Shown in pieces: positions 6,766 to 14,646 of a DNA stretch of 35,286 nt. The position numbers and the translations under genes are program-made. Numbering within the stretch: the first letter of the stretch is position 1; every line of letters begins with the position of its first letter. The stretch is from Oscillospiraceae bacterium (GTDB lineage: Bacteria; Bacillota; Clostridia; Oscillospirales; Acutalibacteraceae), in NCBI GenBank assembly GCA_902772935.1, contig CACYCR010000140.1, forward strand, positions 1 through 35,286, read 5' to 3'. The notes beneath the pieces were generated by a model. The model ran no database searches. It was not told where the DNA came from and saw nothing but the letters and a program-made list of their open reading frames with translations.

Positions 6766-8376
6766 TTATGATTTGCTGCGCAGGCGTTCCGCAAGCAGTT
6801 GAACATAGAACTTCAGCGTTCCGAAGAATGTTCTGAGCTGAACCAGGAATGCTTCGAACGGGCTGGTGATTTCGTTGGTGGCAAATTTATCGGCGTTTTC
6901 TTCCGTCATCGGTTCGGCCGTATGGGTTTTGTAATCATACACCATAAAGCGCTGCCACACCGGATCATCCGCGGTCAGGGTACCGCCCGACCGCAGAACC
7001 GCATACATCCAGTCCTGACAGGCGTCACCCCAATACGAGTGATCACAGTATTTGTAAAACCAGGTGGTTTCCGGAAACGCACAGGTCGATGCGTCAATCT
7101 GTTTGTCCGGAGATATATACTTTCTGTCTGCCGTTGCAATGTAGTCAGCAGGCAATGTTTCATTGATGCGTGCGCAGGTTGCGCCGAGAGACGCCTGCTC
7201 TGCCGTGACAACGCGGTCGTTGAGTTTGTTGCCCTCACCGAAAACGGGGATCGCGTCCATACCGTATTTCACGAGATTGGTAAAATACATGCCTTTGTCA
7301 ACGCAGCCGCGTATAATCTCCGTGCAATGGTTGAAGACCTGGTAATGATAGTTGTCGATGAGCGCCACAAAGTCTGCCCATTCCGCGTTGCCGGTCAGAC
7401 CCGCAAGCGATTTTGCCGTTTCGTAATGTGCATCGTCCACCATCGCCCAGTAACCTGGGAAAGTGCCGTAAGAGGACATCAGCAAACCGGGATAGACATC
7501 TGCTTTCACTTTATCAAACAGCTTTAACGCCTGATGGATCGGCAGTTCCAGACTGCCGGAGGTGGCAAGCAACGCAACGGTTGCTTTGAGATATTCGATC
7601 ACAACCGGGTCGTCGAAGTATTCCGACTGAATGCCCTTGAAATCATCGCTGCCGAGGTACCGGGCAATGTAGCGGTTGGCTGCGTCGGAACGAATATCAA
7701 TGTCGCCGGCAAACAGATCACTGATTTCCATGCAGCCGTTCATGGATGAACCGATGGTCATGGCGCCTGCAATTTTATCGGATCCGTAACGATACAGATA
7801 TGCAAGCAGAATACTGCTGCCCTCGCAGCGCGCCGCAAGGTTGACTTTCTTCGCGCCGGTGACAGCGAGAATCCTGTCAATGAACGTATGCAGGAGATCT
7901 GCAATCTGCAGCGGATCGAGCCGCCAGTCATATCGGAACTGATAGTCCCACAGACCGTAGGTGCCGTCTGCTGCGCGGTGATTCGGCGGGGTGTTCGGAA
8001 TCTGCCAGGAATTGATGCTGCCCGGCTGCGGCTGACCCTGTTTGTCAAGCACAATATCTTTATAGATCTCCCCAAAACGCGTGGTGAGTGCATCGGCCCA
8101 TTCTTTGTAATCGTTGCGCAGCAGCGCTTTCAGGAACAGCGGCAGCAACTCCTTTGCCATGTCGGCAATGAGACCGTCCGGCACAGGAACACGGCCGTTC
8201 CAGACCACCTTCTGGTCTGCGGTTCCGTAATTCGCATAAATGGTATCGTTGCGACCGAGAACATAGACCGTCGGAAGATACAGGCCCGAAGCAGAATCAT
8301 TATCTGCCGCAAACGCAGGAACGCAGAGCGTAAAAGTCAGAAGTAATGCAAGAAGACAGGAAAGCAGTTTCTTCAT
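6766..8376 (-). CDS. Secreted LCAT-like alpha/beta-hydrolase with Cys in the nucleophile position, 536 aa
   Basis: The ATG at 8376 has GGAAAGG 9 nt upstream and begins a clear signal peptide (MKKLLSC, hydrophobic core, cleavage near AFA-ADN at residue 23). The ATG at 8385 would sit directly against the Shine-Dalgarno and is less likely. Residues 148-200 resemble lecithin:cholesterol acyltransferase/lipase-type alpha/beta-hydrolases: RYDWRLDP, then a helix, then KVNLAARCEGSSI on the predicted nucleophile elbow. The usual G/H-S-x-G is replaced so that Cys184 stands where Ser is expected. A possible catalytic His lies in DHSYWGD near residue 475. The C-terminus is hydrophobic and basic, rather like the tail of the other large secreted protein. 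An extracellular esterase, lipase or acyltransferase role is inferred; a degenerate non-catalytic protein is possible. It is a single gene with its own terminator. Confidence 0.75.
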   Translation of the reverse strand: MKKLLSCLLALLLTFTLCVPAFAADNDSASGLYLPTVYVLGRNDTIYANYGTADQKVVWNGRVPVPDGLIADMAKELLPLFLKALLRNDYKEWADALTTRFGEIYKDIVLDKQGQPQPGSINSWQIPNTPPNHRAADGTYGLWDYQFRYDWRLDPLQIADLLHTFIDRILAVTGAKKVNLAARCEGSSILLAYLYRYGSDKIAGAMTIGSSMNGCMEISDLFAGDIDIRSDAANRYIARYLGSDDFKGIQSEYFDDPVVIEYLKATVALLATSGSLELPIHQALKLFDKVKADVYPGLLMSSYGTFPGYWAMVDDAHYETAKSLAGLTGNAEWADFVALIDNYHYQVFNHCTEIIRGCVDKGMYFTNLVKYGMDAIPVFGEGNKLNDRVVTAEQASLGATCARINETLPADYIATADRKYISPDKQIDASTCAFPETTWFYKYCDHSYWGDACQDWMYAVLRSGGTLTADDPVWQRFMVYDYKTHTAEPMTEENADKFATNEITSPFEAFLVQLRTFFGTLKFYVQLLAERLRSKS

Positions 8377-8466
8377 GGCAAACATCCTTTCCGATAGGTA
8401 TACAATCATAATACACGAAACATATGAACGAATTATGAACAGAGTAACAAATCCATAACAAATCCG

Positions 8467-8497
8467 CAAAAAAACCGCCGTCTTTGGAGACAGCGGT
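8467..8497 (-). terminator. Terminator of yebC
   Basis: On the minus strand, a 10-bp stem (ACCGCTGTCT at 8497-8488 with AGACGGCGGT at 8483-8474, one G-U pair, 4-nt loop) is followed by a run of seven T. It lies 39 bp after the yebC stop. Confidence 0.9.
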
Positions 8498-8535
8498 TCA
8501 TTCGGTATGTTTCAGCGTAACAGCCTGCACACTTT

Positions 8536-9273
8536 TTACGGCAGGTCTTCGGTATTCTCAAGGTTGTGCCAGACGCCCTGCACATCGTCGTTTTCTTCCA
8601 TCATGTCGAGAAGACGGCCCATCATCTTGAGGTCCTCCTCGTCGTCCAGACGAGTCCGTGTGGACGGTACATATTCCACGTCGGCGGAAATGAACTTGTA
8701 GCCTTTTGCCGCAAGGTCATCACGGACGCCGCCGAGGTCGTTCGGCTCGGTGCGAATGATAAACACATCCTCATCATTGATGAAGTCCACGGCGCCTGCT
8801 TCCAGCGCGTCTTCCATGAGCTTTTCTTCGTCGACATCTTCCGCTTCAATGGCAATCTCGCCGTACCGCGTGAACAGGAAGGAAACGCAGCCGCTCTGAC
8901 CCATGTTGCCCTTGTTCTTGTCAAAATAGTGACGCATTTCGCCGGCGGTGCGGTTTCGGTTATCGGTGAGGGTTTCCACGATGACGGCGATGCCGGAAGG
9001 ACCGTAGCCCTCATAGACGATTTCTTCATAGCTCGCGGCGTTGCCTTCACCGGAGGCTTTTTTGATGATACGGTCGATGTTGTCGTTCGGAACGTTGTTC
9101 GCTTTTGCCTTCGCGATAACGTCCTTCAGCTTGGAGTTGGAAGCAGGATCCGGGCCGCCTTCACGCACAGCAATCGCGATCTCACGGCCGATCTTTGTGA
9201 ATACTTTTGCGCGCGCGTTATCTGTTTTTTCTTTTTTGCGCTTAATGGTACTCCATTTTGAATGTCCAGACAT
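8536..9273 (-). CDS. yebC: YebC/PmpR/TACO1 family translation and regulatory factor, 245 aa
   Basis: The N-terminus MSGHSKWSTIKRKKEKTD followed by ARAKVFTKIGREIAIAVREGG is diagnostic for the YebC/TACO1 family, and 245 aa is the usual length. Other family signatures are PDPASNSKLKDVIAKAKANNVPND split over residues 41-64, and YEGYGPSGIAVIVETLTDNRNRT around residues 86-108. Members were long annotated as transcriptional regulators; more recent work on bacterial YebC and mitochondrial TACO1 indicates a role in translating proline-rich stretches. It is a single gene with a very good promoter (9310-9338) and its own terminator. The Shine-Dalgarno is weak (CTGGGTGAA). Confidence 0.96.
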   Translation of the reverse strand: MSGHSKWSTIKRKKEKTDNARAKVFTKIGREIAIAVREGGPDPASNSKLKDVIAKAKANNVPNDNIDRIIKKASGEGNAASYEEIVYEGYGPSGIAVIVETLTDNRNRTAGEMRHYFDKNKGNMGQSGCVSFLFTRYGEIAIEAEDVDEEKLMEDALEAGAVDFINDEDVFIIRTEPNDLGGVRDDLAAKGYKFISADVEYVPSTRTRLDDEEDLKMMGRLLDMMEENDDVQGVWHNLENTEDLP

Positions 9274-9309
9274 AAATTCACCCAGTCTCTTTTTTATTTT
9301 TACCTGATT

Positions 9310-9338
9310 ACTCTACCACTTTTTCACCGTTTTGTCAA
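9310..9338 (-). promoter_or_regulatory. Sigma-A promoter of yebC
   Basis: On the minus strand, a consensus TTGACA (9338-9333), a 17-bp spacer and TAGAGT (9315-9310) lie 37 bp before the yebC start codon. This gives yebC transcription independent of the upstream regulator-kinase-lipoprotein genes. Confidence 0.8.
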
Positions 9339-9359
9339 TATGCTGCGGCGAATCACAGG

Positions 9360-10163
9360 TCACTGCGCAGTGCCCTCGGCGGAAACGCCGTCCGCATCGA
9401 GCGTGTAAACTGCACCGTTCTGCAGCGTCGGCGCAGTGACAAAAACGGTTTTGCAAGCCTGCTGCAGCGTAAAGGAAACAACCTCATTGTTTTCACCGTC
9501 CCGGATACTGACCGCAGCGTCCGCCGCAAAGCTGCCGTGAACATACAGTCCTGCGCCTGCTCCGTGCAGTCTGACGGCATCGGAAAGTGCGGGCGTATCC
9601 ACCGACGCCGTGACGACCAGGGTGCCGTCCCCTGCAATTTCAACGACACTGCCGCCGGAAACAGCCGCCGGTACATCATCGGCAGTGCAGCAAAACGTAT
9701 TTACGCTGTCTTCGCCCAAAAGCAGCAAAACCTTTTGGCCGGAATTGTCCACCTGCAGCGGCGCATCTGTGCCGCTGCTGACATCCACACCGTTGAGACA
9801 CAATTTGATTTTTCCGGAAACATCGCTGCCGACAACGATTTTGCCGTCGGAAAGGCTGCCTTTGAGACTGTAGGTACCGGGGGCGGTGATCGTCAGCGTC
9901 TGATCGGAGAACGCGGCGCCCGCGCCGTTGATCGTTGTGCCGCCGTCGTTGAGGATCACATAGGTGTCAATGTCAGCGCTGCCGGATAGATTGTTGCAAA
10001 GCGCCGTCACCGCATCAGCCTCATCGCTCAGCGGCGCTGTCGTTGAAAGCAGACGTCTGCTCTCGGTTCCGATTGTGGAACCCTTGCAGGCGCAGAGCAT
10101 AAAACAAAGCGCCGCGCCGAGCACCGGCAAAAGAATCCGTTTTCGTTTGAACCAATGCTGCAT
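9360..10163 (-). CDS. Cthe_2159-type carbohydrate-binding lipoprotein, 267 aa
   Basis: Residues 1-26 are a lipoprotein signal: basic start, hydrophobic core and lipobox LCAC with Cys26 as the lipidated residue. Residues about 85-215 match the Cthe_2159 (DUF4353) beta-helix family pattern, with TITAPGTYSLKGSLSDGKI, then KLCLNGVDVSSGTDAPLQV and LLLLGEDSVNTF. The founding member binds acidic polysaccharide such as polygalacturonate. This copy is short for the family and may have only part of the usual helix. The start has GGGAGG 8 nt upstream. It follows the histidine kinase gene by 41 bp, with a small hairpin (GCGGAC/GTCCGC, 10181-10196) in between, and is probably co-transcribed with the two-component system. 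It could be an accessory sensor or a target. No terminator is visible after it. Confidence 0.78.
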   Translation of the reverse strand: MQHWFKRKRILLPVLGAALCFMLCACKGSTIGTESRRLLSTTAPLSDEADAVTALCNNLSGSADIDTYVILNDGGTTINGAGAAFSDQTLTITAPGTYSLKGSLSDGKIVVGSDVSGKIKLCLNGVDVSSGTDAPLQVDNSGQKVLLLLGEDSVNTFCCTADDVPAAVSGGSVVEIAGDGTLVVTASVDTPALSDAVRLHGAGAGLYVHGSFAADAAVSIRDGENNEVVSFTLQQACKTVFVTAPTLQNGAVYTLDADGVSAEGTAQ

Positions 10164-10204
10164 GGAGAATGCCTCCCTTTGCGGACGTCTGTCCGCAGTT
10201 GGAA

Positions 10205-11443
10205 TTACAAAATAACTTTGAACAAAATGGAACGGCCGTCCGCTGTGGTTGCGGAGATTTTTCCCTTGTGCCGTTCGACAATCGCCTTGGCGATGGAAAG
10301 ACCGATACCGTAGCCACCGGTCTCCCGTGCGCGGGATGTGTCTGCCCGGTAAAACCGGTCAAACAGCCGCGGCAGCTTTTCTTTTTCAACGGCTTCACAG
10401 TCGTTGTAGGCCTCGAGTACGATGCCGCGCGCACTCTTTGAAAGCGAAATGCGGATCTCACTTTCGGCATATTTGACGGCGTTGTCACACAGGATGGATA
10501 CCAGTTGCCGCAATTCGCCCTCATTGCCTTTGAAGGATACATCGGGTCGAACGTCCAGTGTCAGCGTCAAGCCTTTGGATTTTGCAATCGGCTCAAAGTT
10601 CATTGCTGTGTCCAGCACGGCTTCGCTGAGATTGAACTCGATATGCTCCGTCTTTTGCGCGACTTCGTCGAGCTTGGACAATTCCACAAGATCATGCACC
10701 AGACCGCTCATTCGTTTGGTCTGCGAACGGATGGAGCTGACCCATTCATTTTCACCGCCGCACATTTCCAGTACATCCGCATCAGCAGAGATGATTGCCA
10801 ACGGCGTTTTCAGTTCGTGCCCCGCATCCGTAATGAACTGCTTTTGTTTTTCAATGCTGCGCTTCACGGGTGCAAGCGCGTTTTTGGAAAGCAGATACAC
10901 CGGGAATGCCAGCAAAATAATGCAAACGATGCCAACCAGAAGGGAGATGGATGCCAGGGTGAAAGTGGATTCCAGATCCCGCTCGAAATCAAGGAAGACC
11001 ATGATGGCGTTGCCGGTCAGGGAATCGGTCTGATAGTAGTAGCGGAAGTTGTCCAGAAAGCCGTAGCCGGGCGCCTCATTATACACCTTTGAGGCATACT
11101 CAAACGCATCCTGATTGCTGACGGACGCCACATTGCTTGTGGAGATGTCGGTCACGACGTTGCCGTGCAGCTTGACCACGAAGTATCGGGTGGAGTACGG
11201 CGTTTCCACATTGACCTGTACCTTCCCGAACGGATTCCAGAATGCACCGTAAGACGCCGTGCGCCCGAAGGAGCTGTTCGGCAGAACGCCGTCATTTTCC
11301 GCAATCAGCAGCAGCAGGCTGCGCGCGTCGCTGTCATGCTGATAGACGTTGACAATATTGACCGAAAACAGTTCCACAAATACGATTGTCACCAACGCGA
11401 TAATGGCGATGCCGACAAATTTATGCTGCAGTTTTTTCAGCAT
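10205..11443 (-). CDS. Membrane sensor histidine kinase, 412 aa
   Basis: Two membrane helices (residues about 9-31 and 160-186) flank an extracytoplasmic sensor domain of about 125 residues that I cannot assign. The HisKA dimerisation domain follows, with FITDAGHELKTPLAI and the phosphorylated His209. The HATPase domain has an N box (LCDNAVKYAE, Asn321) and a G2 box (GGYGIGLSIAK, about 376-386). The G1 box is atypical: YNDCEAVEKEKLP replaces the common DxGxG, a variant seen in some Firmicutes kinases of this type. The ATG overlaps the stop of the response regulator (ATGCTGA, 7 bp) and uses GGAGG inside that gene, so the pair is translationally coupled. Because the lipoprotein downstream binds carbohydrate, a cell-envelope or sugar signal is a reasonable inference but not shown. 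Confidence 0.95.
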   Translation of the reverse strand: MLKKLQHKFVGIAIIALVTIVFVELFSVNIVNVYQHDSDARSLLLLIAENDGVLPNSSFGRTASYGAFWNPFGKVQVNVETPYSTRYFVVKLHGNVVTDISTSNVASVSNQDAFEYASKVYNEAPGYGFLDNFRYYYQTDSLTGNAIMVFLDFERDLESTFTLASISLLVGIVCIILLAFPVYLLSKNALAPVKRSIEKQKQFITDAGHELKTPLAIISADADVLEMCGGENEWVSSIRSQTKRMSGLVHDLVELSKLDEVAQKTEHIEFNLSEAVLDTAMNFEPIAKSKGLTLTLDVRPDVSFKGNEGELRQLVSILCDNAVKYAESEIRISLSKSARGIVLEAYNDCEAVEKEKLPRLFDRFYRADTSRARETGGYGIGLSIAKAIVERHKGKISATTADGRSILFKVIL

Positions 11444-12114
11444 TTGATCTCCTCCAGCGTATAACCGACACCGCGGGTCGCCTTGATTTCAACATTTGCG
11501 CCGAGGTTCAAGAGCTTCTTGCGGATATAGGAGATATATACCCAGACCACATTGATCTCCGCCTCCGTTTCATAGCCCCAGATGCGTTCCATAAACTGTT
11601 CGGTTGAAATCAGCCGACCGGGATTGTCCATCAGCATCTCGATCATCTGAAACTCCTTGTTGCCCAGACGGATGGCACCGTTCGGCCCGGACAGCTCAAA
11701 CGTCTCGCGATTGAGTGAAATATTGCCGATGCTCAGCAGGTTCGGCGTGAATTCGGTCTTGCGCCGCGTCATGGCACGGATGCGCGCGAGCAGTTCACCG
11801 GTCGCGAACGGTTTTGTCAGGTAATCGTCTGCGCCCTTGTCAAGGCCGAGAATTTTGTCTTCGACCTGCGACTTTGCCGTCAGGATCAGTACCGGCGTTG
11901 ACACGCCCGCCTTGCGCAGCGCCTCCAGCACTTCCAGTCCGTTTTTCTTCGGCATCATCAGATCAAGAATGATGCCGTCATAGTTTTCATCCAGTCCATA
12001 GTCCAGCGCGTCCTGTCCGTTGTAGACGGCGTCCACAGAATAATTATTATGTTTGAGAATTGCACACAAGGCCTTGGATAACTCTTTTTCATCTTCTGCA
12101 AGCAGCAAACGCAT
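11437..12114 (-). CDS. OmpR/PhoB-family response regulator, 225 aa
   Basis: The receiver domain spans residues 1-115 with the acidic pocket in LAEDE, the phosphorylated Asp51 in LDLMMPKKNG, Thr79 and Lys101 (LTKPF). A winged-helix DNA-binding domain follows (residues about 125-222) with the typical RLGNKEFQMIEMLM and the end motif ATRGVGYTLE. The start ATG has GAGGGAGG 8 nt upstream. It is first in a regulator-kinase-lipoprotein operon. The promoter should lie in the A+T-rich block 12165-12215; TTAACA with an 18-bp spacer and TAAAGT is the best match I see on the minus strand, but it is not convincing. A GCCGCC/GGCGG inverted repeat lies in the leader (12133-12152). Confidence 0.96.
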   Translation of the reverse strand: MRLLLAEDEKELSKALCAILKHNNYSVDAVYNGQDALDYGLDENYDGIILDLMMPKKNGLEVLEALRKAGVSTPVLILTAKSQVEDKILGLDKGADDYLTKPFATGELLARIRAMTRRKTEFTPNLLSIGNISLNRETFELSGPNGAIRLGNKEFQMIEMLMDNPGRLISTEQFMERIWGYETEAEINVVWVYISYIRKKLLNLGANVEIKATRGVGYTLEEIKC

Positions 12115-12254
12115 GGCGAAAACCTCCCTCTTGCCGCCTGTGGTTGACGGCGGTATGATAAAATGCTATCGCACAAACTTTAAAGATACAATAAAATATT
12201 TGTTAAATTTTTCGCAAAAGCCTGGTTTTCCCGGAAAATAATTCAAAAAAAGCC

Positions 12255-12283
12255 TTGATATTTCAGTAAAAGTGTGGTAACAT
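12255..12283 (+). promoter_or_regulatory. Sigma-A promoter of the rimP-nusA-infB operon
   Basis: TTGATA (12255-12260), a 17-bp spacer and TAACAT (12278-12283) fit the consensus well. Transcription would start near 12290, leaving a leader of about 68 nt with a hairpin before rimP. The divergent promoter for the response regulator lies in the same 243-bp intergenic region. Confidence 0.75.
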
Positions 12284-12307
12284 AACGTTATACGAATACA
12301 AACATGG

Positions 12308-12333
12308 AGAGTGGGTTTGCAAGAGCCCGCTCT
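12308..12333 (+). promoter_or_regulatory. Leader hairpin before rimP
   Basis: AGAGTGGGTT (12308-12317) can pair with AGCCCGCTCT (12323-12332) in a 10-bp stem with two G-U pairs. A similar GAGAGTGGG hairpin commonly precedes ylxS/rimP in clostridia. It is followed by TCTTTATTG, which is too weak for a strong terminator, so attenuation or mRNA stability are the likely roles. The Shine-Dalgarno AGGAGGGG lies 14 nt further on. Confidence 0.6.
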
Positions 12334-12357
12334 TCTTTATTGAACAGGAGGGGTTTT

Positions 12358-12834
12358 ATGGCGAAAGGCGGCAACACTGTGCAGGCAGTCACCGCACTCG
12401 CGCAGCCGATTGCGGAAAAGCTCGGCGTTTCCATCTGGGACATCCGCTTTGTCAAAGAAGGCGCCGGCTGGTATCTGCGCATTTTCATCGACAAGGACGG
12501 CGGCGTTTCCATTGACGACTGTGTGGATTTCACCCACGCGATCAACGACCCGCTGGACGAGGCGGATCTGATCGAACAGGCTTACTGTCTGGAGGTCAGT
12601 TCTCCGGGTATCGAGCGAGAGCTCAAGCGGGATGAACACTTTGCGGCGTGCATCGGCCAGCCGGTCAAGCTCAGAACCATTCGCCCGATCGACGGCGAAC
12701 GCGAGTTCTCCGGCGTGCTTTCCGGGTACGCGGACGGCGTGATCACCCTCACCGCAGATGATGCGGAAACAACATTTGATAAAAAAGAAGTCGCCTGGGT
12801 CAAGCTCGACGATTTTGAAGGCTTCGGCGACTGA
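12358..12834 (+). CDS. rimP: Ribosome maturation factor RimP, 158 aa
   Basis: RimP assists assembly of the 30S ribosomal subunit. Family features include an N-terminal domain with WDIRFVKEGAGWYLRIFID, a Gly/Ile-rich loop and the motif CLEVSSPGIERELKRDEHF, followed by a C-terminal SH3-like domain. The length is normal. The ATG at 12358 is chosen for its AGGAGGGG 4 nt upstream; the frame is open back to 12304, but that would read through the leader hairpin. It is the first gene of the operon and sits directly before nusA, as in most Firmicutes. Confidence 0.95.
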   Translation: MAKGGNTVQAVTALAQPIAEKLGVSIWDIRFVKEGAGWYLRIFIDKDGGVSIDDCVDFTHAINDPLDEADLIEQAYCLEVSSPGIERELKRDEHFAACIGQPVKLRTIRPIDGEREFSGVLSGYADGVITLTADDAETTFDKKEVAWVKLDDFEGFGD

Positions 12835-12902
12835 ACGCTGCAACCGGATATGAACCGCAGAAAACAGCGCTGACTTTTTATGGAAAGGATTGATTTTGGA
12901 AA

Positions 12903-13991
12903 ATGAAAAACACATTCGACAGTAAGGAATTCTTTGAGGCGATCCGGATTCTTGAAGAAAAAGGGATCCCCGCGGCATATATGTTTGAAAAGATCCAGGC
13001 CGCCATCATTTCCGCAACACGCAACCAGTTTGGCAACCGCGACAACGTTGTCTGCGAAATCGACGATCAGAAAAAGACCATGCGCGTCTTTGTCCGCATC
13101 CCCGTGATGGATGAAAGCGAGATCGAAGAACCCGCCGCAGAATGGACCGAGGAACAGGCACACGCCCACGGTTATCCGGATGCAAAAATCGGCGACGTCA
13201 TTGAGCATACGCTCAACCCGATGTCCTTCGGCCGTATCGTCGCGCAGACCGCAAAGAGCGTTATCCGTCAGGGCATCCGCGAGGCGGAGCGCGAGCTTTC
13301 CAGCCAGGAATTCAAAAACCGCCATCAGGAAGTCGCCACGGCAACCGTTGTCTATGTCGACGACAAGGGACCGGACGCCACCTTCGACGCGACCATCCAG
13401 ATCGGCCGCGCAACCGCGCATTTTTCGCGCGCGGATCAATTGCCGAACGACCATTTCCAGCCTGGCAATCTGATCAAGGTCTATGTCGCTTCGATCAATG
13501 AAGAAAACGGCACCAGCTACGCCAACATCTCCCGCCGGCACCCCGGCTTTGTCAAGCGTCTGTTTGAGCTGGAAGTTCCGGAAATCCATGACGGCGTCGT
13601 CGAGATCGTTTCCGTTTCCAGAGAACCGGGCAGTCGCACCAAGATCGCCGTGAACAGCACGGACGAAAACGTGGATCCCGTCGGCGCCTGCATCGGCCCG
13701 CGCGGACAGCGCGTCAACAATGTGATTGACACCCTCGCCGGCGAAAAGATCGACATCGTTCGCTTCAGCGAAAAAAGCGAGGACTATATCGCCGCCGCGC
13801 TTGCGCCGGCACAGGTGCTTTCCGTTCTTCTTGAAGAAGATGGCAGCCGCGCCTGCCATGTCGTGGTACCCGACAATCAGCTTTCGCTCGCCATCGGCAA
13901 CAAGGGACAGAACGTCCGTCTCGCCGCGAAGCTGACCGGCTGGAAAATCGACATCAAATCTCTTTCTTCCGTTCAGGAAAGCGAAGCATAA
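12903..13991 (+). CDS. nusA: Transcription termination/antitermination factor NusA, 362 aa
   Basis: NusA binds RNA polymerase and nascent RNA. Visible domains are the N-terminal polymerase-binding domain (residues 1-125), an S1 domain (about 130-200, including a TATVVYVDD segment), and two KH domains. The first KH contains VDPVGACIGPRGQRVNNV; the second contains LAIGNKGQNVRLAAKLTGW. There is no C-terminal acidic repeat extension, as expected outside proteobacteria. An in-frame stop lies just upstream, so 12903 is the first usable ATG. The Shine-Dalgarno is suboptimal: GGAAAGG is 14 nt away and TTGGAAA directly precedes the ATG. The gap after rimP is 68 nt. Confidence 0.97.
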   Translation: MKNTFDSKEFFEAIRILEEKGIPAAYMFEKIQAAIISATRNQFGNRDNVVCEIDDQKKTMRVFVRIPVMDESEIEEPAAEWTEEQAHAHGYPDAKIGDVIEHTLNPMSFGRIVAQTAKSVIRQGIREAERELSSQEFKNRHQEVATATVVYVDDKGPDATFDATIQIGRATAHFSRADQLPNDHFQPGNLIKVYVASINEENGTSYANISRRHPGFVKRLFELEVPEIHDGVVEIVSVSREPGSRTKIAVNSTDENVDPVGACIGPRGQRVNNVIDTLAGEKIDIVRFSEKSEDYIAAALAPAQVLSVLLEEDGSRACHVVVPDNQLSLAIGNKGQNVRLAAKLTGWKIDIKSLSSVQESEA

Positions 13992-14024
13992 CCTGCGGCG
14001 TTTGCCGCACGGGGAGGTCATGAA

Positions 14025-14318
14025 ATGCAAACCAGAAAAGTACCGATGCGAAAATGTATGGGCTGCGGGGAAATGTACCCCAAGCGTGAACTTGTTCGCG
14101 TTGTGAAAACAAAGACATCCACCGACGCCGGTGAAGAAGAATATGAGATCAGCCTTGATCTCACCGGTAAAAAAGCAGGACGCGGTGCCTATGTTTGCAA
14201 AAAGCTCGCCTGCATGCAGGCTGCACGGAAAGCCCGGCGGTTCGAGCGCGCGCTTTCCTGCAAGATTCCGGCGGACGTTTTTGACCGGATGGAACAGGAG
14301 ATGAAGGACAATGTCTGA
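14025..14318 (+). CDS. rnpM: YlxR/RnpM family RNA-binding protein, 97 aa
   Basis: This is the DUF448 protein found between nusA and infB in Firmicutes. Signatures are MRKCMGCGEMYPKRELVRV at the start and GRGAYVCKKLAC in the middle, with Cys pairs at both sites. The Bacillus/Clostridioides homologue YlxR has been described as an RNase P modulator (RnpM); that role is known for the family, not shown here. GGGGAGG lies about 8 nt before the ATG. The gene overlaps the next one by 8 bp, which implies translational coupling. Confidence 0.92.
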   Translation: MQTRKVPMRKCMGCGEMYPKRELVRVVKTKTSTDAGEEEYEISLDLTGKKAGRGAYVCKKLACMQAARKARRFERALSCKIPADVFDRMEQEMKDNV

Positions 14319-14646
14319 TCCCCTGCTGTCCTTTCTCGGACTGACGCGCCGCGCAGGAAAACTGTCCTGCGGACACGACGCTGCCATCGACGCCATTGTA
14401 CAGAACCGTGCAAAGCTTTGTTTTTGCGCTTCGGACGCTTCCGAACGGCTGCAGCGCGAACTGCGCCACGCCTGTACCTACGGTGGCAAGGCAATTGAAA
14501 TTCGCGCCCTCCCCTATGATATGAAACTTCTGTCCCATGCAATCGGCACAAAGGCTGCCGTCATTACCATAGATGAAGAAGGCTTTGCAAATAAGCTACG
14601 CGCACTACTTACAGCGCAAGAGAAAACAGGAAAGGAAGAATCGTAA
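14311..14646 (+). CDS. ylxQ: L7Ae/L30e-type RNA-binding protein YlxQ, 111 aa
   Basis: This small ribosomal-protein-like gene follows ylxR and precedes infB, as in Bacillus. The sequence fits the L7Ae fold: [19 protein letters not shown] near the start, then [11 protein letters not shown], and [18 protein letters not shown] near the end. Proteins of this family bind kink-turn RNA, although YlxQ itself is poorly characterised. It overlaps ylxR by 8 bp. Its stop overlaps the infB start (TAATG), so the three genes are closely coupled. Confidence 0.9.
   Translation: MSDPLLSFLGLTRRAGKLSCGHDAAIDAIVQNRAKLCFCASDASERLQRELRHACTYGGKAIEIRALPYDMKLLSHAIGTKAAVITIDEEGFANKLRALLTAQEKTGKEES

Noticed and set aside
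8401..8470. Promoter of the secreted hydrolase gene
   Set aside because: TATTAT and TATGAT occur on the minus strand at plausible positions, but no matching -35 at 16-18 bp was found, so I do not list a site.
12582..14396. Long minus-strand frame opposite rimP, nusA and ylxR
   Set aside because: It is a codon-bias mirror of highly conserved + strand genes, with Cys/Phe/His-rich nonsense composition.
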